Origin: JAEUSE01 sp964648985
Lineage (GTDB): Bacteria > Patescibacteriota > Doudnabacteria > UBA920
DNA length: 64,000 nucleotides
Direction of reading: 5' to 3'
NCBI GenBank assembly: GCA_964648985.1
Contig: CAZYMS010000004.1
Coordinates: forward strand, 13,246-77,245
The notes under the pieces are model-generated. The model was not told where the DNA came from. It did no database searches and was given only the letters and a program-made list of their open reading frames with translations. A program made the position numbers and the translations under genes. This document shows positions 55,783-63,868 of the stretch, one piece after another. Every line of letters begins with the position of its first letter. Positions within the stretch are counted from its first letter, which is position 1.

Positions 55783-55959
55783 ATAACGCGACACTCCCGA
55801 AGGTCTAACGAGGGCTTCGGGTGAGGAGAGTTTCCTCGAGGATTCTTCTTCACTTTGTGTCTTTAGTCGCGTTAAGGTGCATAGTAGGAAAGTCCTCCAG
55901 AAAACTCTGCTCACATATTGAGACAGAGTTTTGTACTTTTAAATACCTGAGGAGGATTT
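55783..55959 (+). promoter_or_regulatory. Riboswitch-like structured leader with sequestered Shine-Dalgarno
   Basis: Three-way junction: P1 AACGCGAC (55785-55792) with GTCGCGTT (55866-55873); P2 CCCGAAG (55796-55802) with CTTCGGG (55815-55821); P3 GAGGA (55823-55827) with TCCTC (55833-55837). Downstream, AAGTCCTCC (55890-55898) can pair with GGAGGATTT (55951-55959), masking the SD of the NadD-like gene; inside is a perfect hairpin AAAACTCTG/CAGAGTTTT (55901-55909, 55924-55932). This is aptamer plus translational expression platform architecture. I do not recognise the class; an NAD-related ligand is a guess from context. Confidence 0.6.
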
Positions 55960-56592
55960 ATGAACACGAAGCAACCAACAATGGCAATATATGGAGGAAA
56001 CTTTAAACCTCCTGGGCTGCACCATCGAGCAATTGCGGATTATCTGGCAAAAGTTTTTGACTTTACCTGTATAGTCCCGTGCGGCAGTAGGAAAGATAAG
56101 GCGAGCATATCCTTTATTCCCGCCTTAGAACAAAAACAACTAGTTGAGCTGAATTTTGCCGGTCTACAGGTAGGATTTGACCATTTTGATCTGTTCGCAG
56201 ATCAGTTTACTCCTACTTATAACCTCGATAAACGCTTTCGGGCAATATATCCTGACAGAGAAATTATCCATGTTGTTGGAGTAGATCTGGTGGCGGGCGG
56301 TAGTGCCGGTGCCTCGGAGATCCAAACTAAGTGGTTCAAAGGACCAGAGGTGTGGAATGCACTGCAGTTTGCAATAGTGGTACCTGACAATGAGGTATTT
56401 AATGAGGCAGATGCCCCTCCGCAGAGCCGGATTATTCCAATATCTGCGCTTTATGGAAGATCTACCCTTATACGTCAGTTACTCGCAGCACATAATTCAG
56501 GGGTAGAACGTTATCTAGTGCCCGAGGTGTATGAATACATCCTACAGCATACACTTTTTGGAACTTCTACTGAGAAAGGAGCATATGCATGA
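55960..56592 (+). CDS. NadD-like nucleotidyltransferase
   Basis: 210 aa of the HIGH-type nucleotidyltransferase fold. N-terminal AIYGGNFKPPGLHHRAI is a variant of GGxFxPxHxGH: the second His region reads GLHH. The C-terminal motif is ISALYGRSTLIRQLLAAHNSGVERYLVPEVYEYILQHTLF, matching ISSTxIR and YLVPxxVxxYI of nicotinate/nicotinamide-nucleotide adenylyltransferases. It would transfer AMP from ATP to NaMN or NMN. The 4-nt overlap with the J-domain gene shows tight coupling. Divergence from standard NadD leaves the nucleotide substrate uncertain. Confidence 0.8.
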   Translation: MNTKQPTMAIYGGNFKPPGLHHRAIADYLAKVFDFTCIVPCGSRKDKASISFIPALEQKQLVELNFAGLQVGFDHFDLFADQFTPTYNLDKRFRAIYPDREIIHVVGVDLVAGGSAGASEIQTKWFKGPEVWNALQFAIVVPDNEVFNEADAPPQSRIIPISALYGRSTLIRQLLAAHNSGVERYLVPEVYEYILQHTLFGTSTEKGAYA

Positions 56593-57740
56593 AAACAGAA
56601 ACTGAGCACGTTATGGAGCAAATTGTTGCGGCAAAATCATACGAAGACATTTTCGGTACGGTAGAAGGCAATGGAGAACAAAAACTAAACGTCATTGCCA
56701 CTGTTTACAAACGGTTGGCCCGTAAGATCCATCCGGATGTAAATGGTAATAGCGCCGCTGCAACCGAAGCGTTTACAAGACTAAACCAGCATCATGAAGA
56801 TGCGAAGTGGAAGGTTCAACAAGGGAGTTATGGCAACCGAGCCGCTGAACGCAGTGGTTACCGCATGACTGAAGACAATACCGAAGTACTCATTGCTGGC
56901 AAATATGTGCGTTACGCAAACTTTGCAGTGGGGGATATGGCAGATCTTCATGCGTGTTACGCCAAAGGAAAGTCTGGCCGTAGTGAGTTGTTGCTTAAGG
57001 TGGCTCGAGAGCCACGTGATCAGATTCTTATGGAAGCCGAGCGTACTAACTTAAAGTTCCTTGAAATGGAACTAGGTAAACACGCTGCAGGAACAGAGTG
57101 GAGGCAATGTATTCCCCGAGTCTATGAAAGTTTAGGGCAGGCCACAGTACTGGAACGTTTTACTGGTTTTGTTGATTCAGTAAAAATCCACCAAGCCTAT
57201 CCGGCCGGGGTGGATGCACGGACTATTGCCTGGATGTGGAAGCGATTGCTTTTACTTCTCGACTGGACGCATAACCTAGGGGTGCTTCATGGAGCGGTGT
57301 TGCCGCCTCATGTGTTGTACTTTCCCGACAACGAACCGACTCCAACAAAACGGGACGCACGAAAGCATGCTGTACGGCTCGTAGACTGGTGTTACTCACT
57401 CAAGAACCCAAGTGTCAACGGTAAAAAGCTTAAGGCATGGGTGCCTGAATGGGAACCATTCTACGCTCCTGAAATATTGGCTAAAGGACCACTTGGTCCA
57501 CATACCGATTTATACATGGGAGCAAAAACTATGCAGTACCTGCTCGGGGGCGATGTTACAACCAGTAACTTCCCTGCGCACGTACCGCTGGTATTGGCTA
57601 AAAGTTTCCAAGAGTGTTTACGGCCGGACGCAAGGCGTCGCCCGCAAAACCTTGGTTTGTATTTCGATGGTTTCACACAGCTGCTTCAGCAGTTGTATGG
57701 ACCGCCAAAATTTCATGAATTTATTATGCCGCGAACGTAA
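56589..57740 (+). CDS. J-domain fused to a protein-kinase-like (pseudokinase) domain
   Basis: 383 aa. Residues ~15-85 form a J-domain with HPD (YKRLARKIHPDVNGNS), able in principle to stimulate an Hsp70. Residues ~100-375 follow the protein kinase plan: LLLKVAREP (ATP Lys), LGVLHGAVLPPHVLYF at the catalytic loop, RLVDWCYSL at DFG, YAPEIL at APE. The catalytic-loop Asp is replaced (HGA instead of HRD) and the Asn is His, so phosphotransfer is doubtful; the DFG Asp is kept. It overlaps the NadD-like gene by 4 nt and precedes a vWA-like gene. Perhaps a scaffold linking chaperone action to the pathway. Confidence 0.8.
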   Translation: MKTETEHVMEQIVAAKSYEDIFGTVEGNGEQKLNVIATVYKRLARKIHPDVNGNSAAATEAFTRLNQHHEDAKWKVQQGSYGNRAAERSGYRMTEDNTEVLIAGKYVRYANFAVGDMADLHACYAKGKSGRSELLLKVAREPRDQILMEAERTNLKFLEMELGKHAAGTEWRQCIPRVYESLGQATVLERFTGFVDSVKIHQAYPAGVDARTIAWMWKRLLLLLDWTHNLGVLHGAVLPPHVLYFPDNEPTPTKRDARKHAVRLVDWCYSLKNPSVNGKKLKAWVPEWEPFYAPEILAKGPLGPHTDLYMGAKTMQYLLGGDVTTSNFPAHVPLVLAKSFQECLRPDARRRPQNLGLYFDGFTQLLQQLYGPPKFHEFIMPRT

Positions 57741-57786
57741 TGTTACGGCTTCAGTATAACAGTAGCCCAAAACTATGGAGGTTATT

Positions 57787-58767
57787 ATGGGTGCAGGATC
57801 ATGGGACACATCGCGATATCATAGCGCTGCGTCTTCTCGCAAAGCAAGTGGCGTAGACGATTTTGCCTACGACAAAACAGCAACCGAAATTCACGAAACA
57901 CTTAAACCAAAGCGGATTAACGATAAACCGTTTGGTAAGCTTGAAAGTCGTGATAACGCAGACCATCCAGAGTCTAATGCAATAATCTTTGCCATGGACG
58001 TTACTGGTTCAAACAAGTCAAACGCGGCTTTAGCTCAAAAAGCTTTGCCCGCATTAATGACTTTGCTCGTTGACAAGGACTACATTCCTGACCCGCAAAT
58101 TGCGGTATGGGCAAATGATGACTTTTATGTAGAACCTGACCGCTGTGTCCAGGCTTCGGACTTTGAAAGTGATAATCGAATAGATGAGCATATTCGGAAT
58201 CTGAAGCTCGTTGGTAACGGTGGCGGGAACGCACAAGAGTCATACGACCTGTTGCTCTATGTGGCTGCTCGAAAGACAGTTATTGACTGTTTGGAAGAGC
58301 GAGGGCGCAAAGGCTACATGTTTATGTACGCTGACGAGCCTATACCAAAGTTTGTACGCAGAGCTGAAGTGAAACATGTCTTTGGGGATGTTATCTCGGA
58401 AGATATTCCCATTGAGAATATTATTGAAGAGGTTCAGGAGTCGTACCACTTGTTCGTGCTCTGGCCTACCAATGGTTATCAAGTTGCTCGTGATCAATAT
58501 GTGGAGTTGTTTGGAGAAGACCATGTTATTTCTCTCCAGCATCCGAGCATGATCTGTCAGCAGATTGGTTCACTCATTGGTATGAATGAGAAAAATTTGA
58601 CTACGGCTGAAGTGGAAGATGACTTAGTATCAGTGGGTGTGAGCAAGGCAGACGCACGTACTATTTCACAGGCACTAGTGCCGTTTGCTAAAGCCGGCGT
58701 AGCCAAGGGTTTGGCTGCGAAGCTGCCAGGAGTCAGTGGCAAAAAAGGAGGAGCTAAGCGGCTCTAA
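57787..58767 (+). CDS. vWA-like (MIDAS) domain protein
   Basis: 326 aa from ATG 57787 with SD GGAGG; an upstream in-frame ATG overlaps the SD. Core: NAIIFAMDVTGSNKSNAALAQKALPAL is the first vWA strand with a MIDAS-like DxTxS, QIAVWANDDFY and NLKLVGNGGGNAQESYDLLLYVA carry the later Thr/Asp-equivalent loops, YHLFVLWPTNGYQ another strand. The N-terminus (MGAGSWDTSRYHSAASSRKASG) and C-terminal helical tail (GVAKGLAAKLPGVSGKKGGAKRL) are extra. vWA proteins next to kinase-like genes occur in TerY-type stress systems. Here it may assemble with the J-pseudokinase. Confidence 0.75.
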   Translation: MGAGSWDTSRYHSAASSRKASGVDDFAYDKTATEIHETLKPKRINDKPFGKLESRDNADHPESNAIIFAMDVTGSNKSNAALAQKALPALMTLLVDKDYIPDPQIAVWANDDFYVEPDRCVQASDFESDNRIDEHIRNLKLVGNGGGNAQESYDLLLYVAARKTVIDCLEERGRKGYMFMYADEPIPKFVRRAEVKHVFGDVISEDIPIENIIEEVQESYHLFVLWPTNGYQVARDQYVELFGEDHVISLQHPSMICQQIGSLIGMNEKNLTTAEVEDDLVSVGVSKADARTISQALVPFAKAGVAKGLAAKLPGVSGKKGGAKRL

Positions 58768-58782
58768 TGAGAGTTAACCTTG

Positions 58783-58816
58783 GAGGCCTTCTACGTATAG
58801 AAGGCCTCTATTTCTT
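58783..58816 (+). terminator. Intra-operon terminator or attenuator
   Basis: Perfect 11-bp GC-rich stem GAGGCCTTCTA / TAGAAGGCCTC with CGTA loop, followed by TATTTCTTTTC, ending just before the SD of the next gene at 58831. It probably lowers expression of the downstream part. Confidence 0.7.
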
Positions 58817-58830
58817 TTCTAAGGAGTAAT

Positions 58831-59796
58831 ATGCTAGTAGTAACATTACCTACTATAGTCGATTCCAAGGATATACTTTTAGCCCAGCATATACTTGAGA
58901 ATCCGCTGGTACTTGCTGCTCGGTATAACACAGGTGGCGACAGCCCATTCAGCCCTCAGCAGCTTGTTGGTAAATTACGCAAGCTGCAAGACAGGTTTAT
59001 GAAACCCATCTATATAGATTTAGATGGTAGACAGTTGCGGGTGGCGGAGTGGAGCGCGTTACGCAGTCGGTGTGCGGTACTTAATCGCAGTATACAACTA
59101 ACATTGCCGGGGAAGATTCATTTTCGCCATTTTGGTTGGCATGAAATAGTAGCTCAAAGCCCATCGGAACGAAAGGTTTTCTTCTCCGCGCCAGAAGCTA
59201 ATAGCGAACGACTGTATCTCGGAGCTTCACAAACAGCGCATATAGTTGCTAAGGATCTGTTAGTGACAGGCGGTTACTTGAATGATCGAGATAAAGAATT
59301 CGTGAGTGCTACGGCGCGCGTAGGTTTGAACCGGTTTATGCTTTCCTTCTTTGAGCAGCAGGAAGATATAGCCGAGTTCTATAACTTCTATAGTCAAGAG
59401 CTCGGAGTAGGTGGAGCTAGAACACCCGAATTGATTTTGAAGATTGAATCCGAAAAAGGCTTGCGAACTATAGCTTCACCCGACTTTCTACTAAAGAAAG
59501 GTGTCCGGCTTATGGCAGCTCGCGACGACTTGTATTTGAGTTTCGTGCAGCATCCACAAGACTTTTTGCGGGCTGTGCGAACTATTGTCCAAAAAGATCC
59601 AGAAGCCATAGTTGCATCTCGGATTATGGCGGGCATAGAAGCTGGGCAGGGACTTGCTCCAGCCGATCTTGCTGACCTCGTGCTTTTGCAACAGTTTGGC
59701 TACAGGCACTTTATGTGGTCGGATGAACTGGCGCAAAAGTTTGAAACATCAATTCGTAATTGGCACGATATAGTCTTGCCGTTACTTACAGAGTAG
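58831..59796 (+). CDS. Pyruvate-kinase-like TIM-barrel protein
   Basis: 321 aa, shorter than pyruvate kinase (~470) and lacking the C-terminal allosteric domain. It follows the barrel order: PIYIDLDGRQLRV (near the IxLDTKGPEIR strand), DLLVTGGYLNDRDKEFVSAT (near the D-x-x-D segment), LILKIESEKGLRTIA (KIE motif), VRLMAARDDLYLSF (ARGDL motif, here ARDDL). Key Lys and Glu of KIE remain; the changed MARGDLG suggests a different phosphoryl or carboxyl substrate. SD AAGGAG. Eleven nt before the PurA-like gene. Confidence 0.65.
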   Translation: MLVVTLPTIVDSKDILLAQHILENPLVLAARYNTGGDSPFSPQQLVGKLRKLQDRFMKPIYIDLDGRQLRVAEWSALRSRCAVLNRSIQLTLPGKIHFRHFGWHEIVAQSPSERKVFFSAPEANSERLYLGASQTAHIVAKDLLVTGGYLNDRDKEFVSATARVGLNRFMLSFFEQQEDIAEFYNFYSQELGVGGARTPELILKIESEKGLRTIASPDFLLKKGVRLMAARDDLYLSFVQHPQDFLRAVRTIVQKDPEAIVASRIMAGIEAGQGLAPADLADLVLLQQFGYRHFMWSDELAQKFETSIRNWHDIVLPLLTE

Positions 59797-59807
59797 GAGA
59801 GAGTGTA

Positions 59808-61163
59808 ATGGAAAACCAATTAGCAATTCTGGTTGCAGGTTTAGGGTATGGTGACGAAGGTAAGGGTAGTACTGTAGACTTTTTAGTCAGACAGCATGGT
59901 GCGAGCTTGGTAGTTCGCTATAATGGCGGCGCGCAGGCAGCACACCGGGTCGTAACCCCAGAAGGTTTTGATCATGTGTTCGCCCAGTTTGGAAGCGGTA
60001 CCTTTGTTGCTGGTGTGGAGACGCATCTGAGCCGCTTTATTGCTGTGAACCCTTTAAGTATGTTGTCTGAAGAGGTGCACTTGCGAACTTTGGGAATTAC
60101 CGATGCATTTAGTAGAACTACCATAGACTCACGAGCAGTTGTAATTACTCCCTTCCATAGAGTCATAAACCAACTACGGGAGCTGGCTCGCGGTGAGCAG
60201 CGCAATGGAAGTTGTGGTATGGGAGTGGGTGAGACTTTGCTAGATGCATCTGAGTATCCTGATGAAGTACTACGAGTCAGTGACTTGTTAGACAAAAATG
60301 CGTTAGAGTCTAAACTCCGTCTCTGGCAGCAGCGTAAACGTGCAATTGCAGATACTTTATTCCATGAATTGCCGCAGGATGCAATAGTAGATGAACTTTT
60401 TGCAGAGCTTTACGAAGATGAAGCAGTTGCCTGGTGCTTGGAGCGGTATGAGGAGTTTGTAAAAGTGGCGCGTATCGTTGGTTCTGAGTATCTGACAAAT
60501 GCTCTTAGGAATGAACGCGTAGTGGTGTTTGAGGGCGCGCAAGGAGTATTACTTGATAGTGCATATGGTTTTTGGCCGTATGTAACCAAAGGTAATGCAA
60601 CTTTTACTAACGCAGAAACACTGCTTGCAGAGTCTGCGTATACCGGAGCTGTACATAAGGTTGGTGTACTTCGTGGATATGGCACTCGCCATGGCGCGGG
60701 GCCATTTGTAACAGAAGACAGTGAGCTTACTCGCTTGTTGCCCGATGCAGCAAATGGCGCGAACGCTTGGCAGGGTGGGTTCCGAGTAGGACATTTTGAC
60801 TTACTTGCGGCTCGCTACGCACTACAAGTTTGTGGGGGGGTAGATAGTATTGCCCTTACTAACCTTGATAGGCTCAGTGCATTTCCGCGTTTACAAGTTT
60901 GTACTGCGTACCGGGAAGTGAATGGAGAGGTTCTCAAAAGCATTCCGTTTAGGGAATTTCCTAGGCGAGACTCTCAACAGGAATTGACCGACCGTGTAAA
61001 AGGCGCTTTACCGCTTTATGAGAATATTGAAGGAGGAATAGAAGAGTATGTTCAATTTTTGGAGATAGAACTGAATATACCAGTAACTTTGCTTTCTTTT
61101 GGCCCCACCAGCCAAGATAAGCAAACTCGTATTTCCTATACCAAACAGACATGTTTGGTATAG
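59808..61163 (+). CDS. Divergent adenylosuccinate synthetase (PurA-like)
   Basis: 451 aa from ATG 59808 with AGGAGAG SD. Motifs: LGYGDEGKGSTVDFL (P-loop-like GDEGKG with catalytic Asp), RYNGGAQAAHRV (canonical form GGxNAGHT, His kept), NGSCGMGVGETLLD (replaces GTTGRGIGPAY), VFEGAQGVLLDSAYGFWPYVTKGNAT and GVLRGYGTRHGAGPFVTE. PurA ligates aspartate to IMP with GTP. The altered IMP-loop region implies another nucleotide substrate or a diverged enzyme, comparable in principle to phage PurZ. No purB or other purine genes are nearby. Confidence 0.8.
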   Translation: MENQLAILVAGLGYGDEGKGSTVDFLVRQHGASLVVRYNGGAQAAHRVVTPEGFDHVFAQFGSGTFVAGVETHLSRFIAVNPLSMLSEEVHLRTLGITDAFSRTTIDSRAVVITPFHRVINQLRELARGEQRNGSCGMGVGETLLDASEYPDEVLRVSDLLDKNALESKLRLWQQRKRAIADTLFHELPQDAIVDELFAELYEDEAVAWCLERYEEFVKVARIVGSEYLTNALRNERVVVFEGAQGVLLDSAYGFWPYVTKGNATFTNAETLLAESAYTGAVHKVGVLRGYGTRHGAGPFVTEDSELTRLLPDAANGANAWQGGFRVGHFDLLAARYALQVCGGVDSIALTNLDRLSAFPRLQVCTAYREVNGEVLKSIPFREFPRRDSQQELTDRVKGALPLYENIEGGIEEYVQFLEIELNIPVTLLSFGPTSQDKQTRISYTKQTCLV

Positions 61164-61226
61164 GAAAACTTTAAAAAATTACTTTGAAATAATTACTTCT
61201 ATGCCGGTGGTATAGTATCAAAATAG

Positions 61227-61255
61227 TTGACAAAAACCTTAAAAGAATGCATAAT
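61227..61255 (+). promoter_or_regulatory. Promoter of the NUDIX-NAPRT unit
   Basis: TTGACA (61227-61232), 17-nt spacer, CATAAT (61250-61255). No GTGTA-N5-TACAC operator adjoins it. Confidence 0.65.
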
Positions 61256-61305
61256 TTACGGTTGTTTTCATACGTGTTCGTAAGTGATTTTTAGATGTTT
61301 CTAAT

Positions 61306-61367
61306 AAGAGATAACAAGCAAACTTGCTTGGCCTGTTATCTCTTAGCTAGAAATAAGTTTAGCTAAG
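61306..61367 (+). promoter_or_regulatory. Structured leader of the NUDIX gene
   Basis: AAGAGATAACA (61306-61316) pairs perfectly with TGTTATCTCTT (61334-61344). CTTAGCTA (61342-61349) pairs with TAGCTAAG (61360-61367). The two stems share bases 61342-61344, so they compete at their edge. No T run follows, so it is not a simple terminator. Confidence 0.5.
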
Positions 61368-61403
61368 TGCACATTATCAACAACAAAGCATGGGGGGTGA
61401 AAG

Positions 61404-62156
61404 ATGTTAGGCACAGTACAGATTGGAGGACGAGCAGTTGGTATTAGCGGGGATTCCTTATCGGTACCGCAAGCTTTAAACCACTTCTATTTTGATAAGT
61501 GGCTCCACAATTTCGATCATGGGCGTATGCGAATTGACCATATAAATATTCAATCTGCAGACTTCTTTAATGATCGGGTCATTTTCATAAAGTTTGAGGT
61601 CTTGGCTTTTTGTACCAGAACAGGGAAGAGGTTGCCTGGTATAGTCTGCATGCGTGGAGACTCGGTCCAAATATCGGTACGGGTAAGGAATAAAGATACT
61701 GGCCAGCTGTTTTATTTGCTAGTACAACAGCCACGCATCCCAATCGGTCGGTACGACATGATTGAGATTCCTGCTGGGGTGTTTGACCCAGACGGAGAGA
61801 CGCTTGTTTCACGCGCGCTGGCTGAACTTGGCGAAGAAACCGGTGTGGTGGTATCTGCTGAAGCTCTCAAATTAGATGGTAGCTTCGTAACATCCACGGG
61901 TGGTAGTGATGAAGTGATTCATTGCTTTTCTGTGGATGTGGAATTGGGTACTGAAGCAATTGAAAAATTGTGTGCGCAAATTCACGGGGTTGCAAAAGAA
62001 GGCGAAATGATTAAAGTCTTCCTTGTTACGCCGGAAGAATATGTGCAGATGATCTTAAGAGGCGAGTTGACGGATAGTAAGGCACTTATTGCCGCGCTAT
62101 TGCGTACGCTCAAATTCAACCCCGCGCTAGTAGTGCAAGCTCTGGCGCATTCATGA
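61404..62156 (+). CDS. NUDIX hydrolase, ADP-sugar pyrophosphatase-like
   Basis: 250 aa. An N-terminal extension (~1-60, with VPQALNHFYFDKWLHNFD) precedes the NUDIX domain. Box region: EIPAGVFDPDGETLVSRALAELGEETGV, with LGEET supplying the metal-binding Glu pair. The layout resembles the ADP-ribose/ADP-glucose pyrophosphatase branch (AtNUDX14-like) in having EIPAG followed by an insert before the helix. It probably cleaves an NDP-linked sugar to nucleotide monophosphate and sugar phosphate. SD GGGGGGTGA. Twelve nt separate it from NAPRT, so one operon. Confidence 0.85.
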   Translation: MLGTVQIGGRAVGISGDSLSVPQALNHFYFDKWLHNFDHGRMRIDHINIQSADFFNDRVIFIKFEVLAFCTRTGKRLPGIVCMRGDSVQISVRVRNKDTGQLFYLLVQQPRIPIGRYDMIEIPAGVFDPDGETLVSRALAELGEETGVVVSAEALKLDGSFVTSTGGSDEVIHCFSVDVELGTEAIEKLCAQIHGVAKEGEMIKVFLVTPEEYVQMILRGELTDSKALIAALLRTLKFNPALVVQALAHS

Positions 62157-62168
62157 AGAGGAGAGGCA

Positions 62169-63797
62169 GTGTATAAACCGACTACCTTTTTAATGGAGGG
62201 CATAAGCAATGCCTTTCCTTTACAGCTCATGCCGTGGGACCATTATTTTGCGACCATGGCCGAAGACGATTTCTTAAGTTCGCGGGCTGAGTTGAACGCA
62301 GTAAAACCGTTTTTCGTTCGCGAAGCGCCATTCCGTGGTGCCTACACACTGCTTGGCGGTCTCAATGATGCCATGCGCACCATATCTGAGCTTCGGTTTG
62401 ACTCTGAGGACTTCATGGCAGCCATGCTGGATACCGGTTCAAAACCTGAGTTTGTGAATTGGCTAGCTCGGCAGAGGCGGCTCAGGCTTCGTGTGTTTAG
62501 CTCTGGTGAAGGCGAAGTCTTTTTCCCAAACGAGCCTATAGTAGTAGTTGAAGGGCCTTTGGCCCATGTAAGGCTTGCTGAAGGAGTTCTTACCGAAGCA
62601 CTCAACTTTTCTTCGCTGTCGCTTACCAAGTGGCATCGGGTAGTGAAGAGTGCGGGCAAGGGGCGAGTTTTGGATTTTTCTCGAAGACGGGCTCAGAATT
62701 CCATCAAATCTTCACTCTACGCGATGCTTGCTGGCGCGTATTCAACAAGCAATGCGGAACTGCGTCGCTTCTTTACCGTATCCTTAGGTGCCACGTTTGG
62801 TCACGAGTATCCTATGGGATATGGTGACGTTAAGGCGGCATTTAAGGCATGGCTTACCCATCATCCGGACCGACCAATTGGTCTCGTGGATACTACCCAG
62901 TGTCTTGTCGTGGACTTTCCAGCTTGGCTCGATGCGGTCTATGAGGCGCGAGAAGAAATTATGAACGCTAACGCTCCAATTTGGGGGTGGCGTAATGATT
63001 CCGGTGATCTTGCGTATTTGACCATAGAGCAGTTCGTTCGTTTCTTTCAGCATCCATTAAGCAAATTATCTTGGTTTGTTAACCGGATGCGGATTGTCCT
63101 TACGAACGACTTGGATGAATATGCGATCGAGTCTATCGTTCAGCAAATCTCCAGCCAAGCGAGAGAGGTTGGTTTCGAAGCTTCAGATATTTTGAATCGC
63201 ATTATCTGGGCTGCAGGCACCAAACCAGGAACTGCTTCAGATCAGCCTGCGCTAGGTGGGGTCATGAAGCTTTCGGAAATTTCAGGACACGCAGCTATTA
63301 AGCTAGCATTCGATGCTAATGGTAGGCCGGGACTGAAAACTTCTATTCCTGGTTTCAATCGGTCTGCCATGGTGTTGGATAACAATGGCGAGCTGACCCA
63401 TGAACTTATCTATCCGGCGCGCCGTTATGAAGTACGGGCAAACGGACGTCTGTATGACAACAGCCGCATGGGCGAACTTTCAGTCTTGGAAATCATGCAT
63501 CCGGACGATCCTGATTCCCTTATCGAAGTCAAAGACTACACCTGCATTCCTCGTCAAAGCTTGGTGTATGACTCGATAGATGGTTTTGGGTTTACTGATG
63601 CTTGGCATAATGATGAGTTGGCTGATGTGACTCATCGAATCCAAACCTCTGTGGGGAAACTGCACTGGACTTCCGTTCGGTTAGATCAACCCCATGTGGT
63701 TAAAGTTCGGTTGACTCCGGACTTGTTTCAGTTGCGTCAATCTATGATCAAGGGCAGGCGTCTAAGGCAGGATGTCTACCTACATAAGACAAAATAA
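62169..63797 (+). CDS. pncB: Nicotinate phosphoribosyltransferase family
   Basis: 542 aa, GTG start with GAGGAGAGG SD. Motifs: VFSSGEGEVFFPNEPIVVVEGPLAHVRLAEGVLTEALNF, LDFSRRRAQN (LDFGxRRA), WRNDSGDLAYL (RxDSGDL) and AAGTKPGTASDQPALGGVMKL (GTxL...GGVxKL). These place it in the NAPRT/NAMPT family, which makes NaMN (or NMN) from PRPP and nicotinate (or nicotinamide). With the nicotinamidase upstream, nicotinate is the likely base. At 542 aa it is longer than most bacterial PncB proteins (~400-490). Confidence 0.85.
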   Translation: MYKPTTFLMEGISNAFPLQLMPWDHYFATMAEDDFLSSRAELNAVKPFFVREAPFRGAYTLLGGLNDAMRTISELRFDSEDFMAAMLDTGSKPEFVNWLARQRRLRLRVFSSGEGEVFFPNEPIVVVEGPLAHVRLAEGVLTEALNFSSLSLTKWHRVVKSAGKGRVLDFSRRRAQNSIKSSLYAMLAGAYSTSNAELRRFFTVSLGATFGHEYPMGYGDVKAAFKAWLTHHPDRPIGLVDTTQCLVVDFPAWLDAVYEAREEIMNANAPIWGWRNDSGDLAYLTIEQFVRFFQHPLSKLSWFVNRMRIVLTNDLDEYAIESIVQQISSQAREVGFEASDILNRIIWAAGTKPGTASDQPALGGVMKLSEISGHAAIKLAFDANGRPGLKTSIPGFNRSAMVLDNNGELTHELIYPARRYEVRANGRLYDNSRMGELSVLEIMHPDDPDSLIEVKDYTCIPRQSLVYDSIDGFGFTDAWHNDELADVTHRIQTSVGKLHWTSVRLDQPHVVKVRLTPDLFQLRQSMIKGRRLRQDVYLHKTK

Positions 63798-63868
63798 AGG
63801 AGATGACATATTGTATAGTGTTCGCAATCAAAAAAAACAAATGCGGTCATTATACATACACGGCTTGT

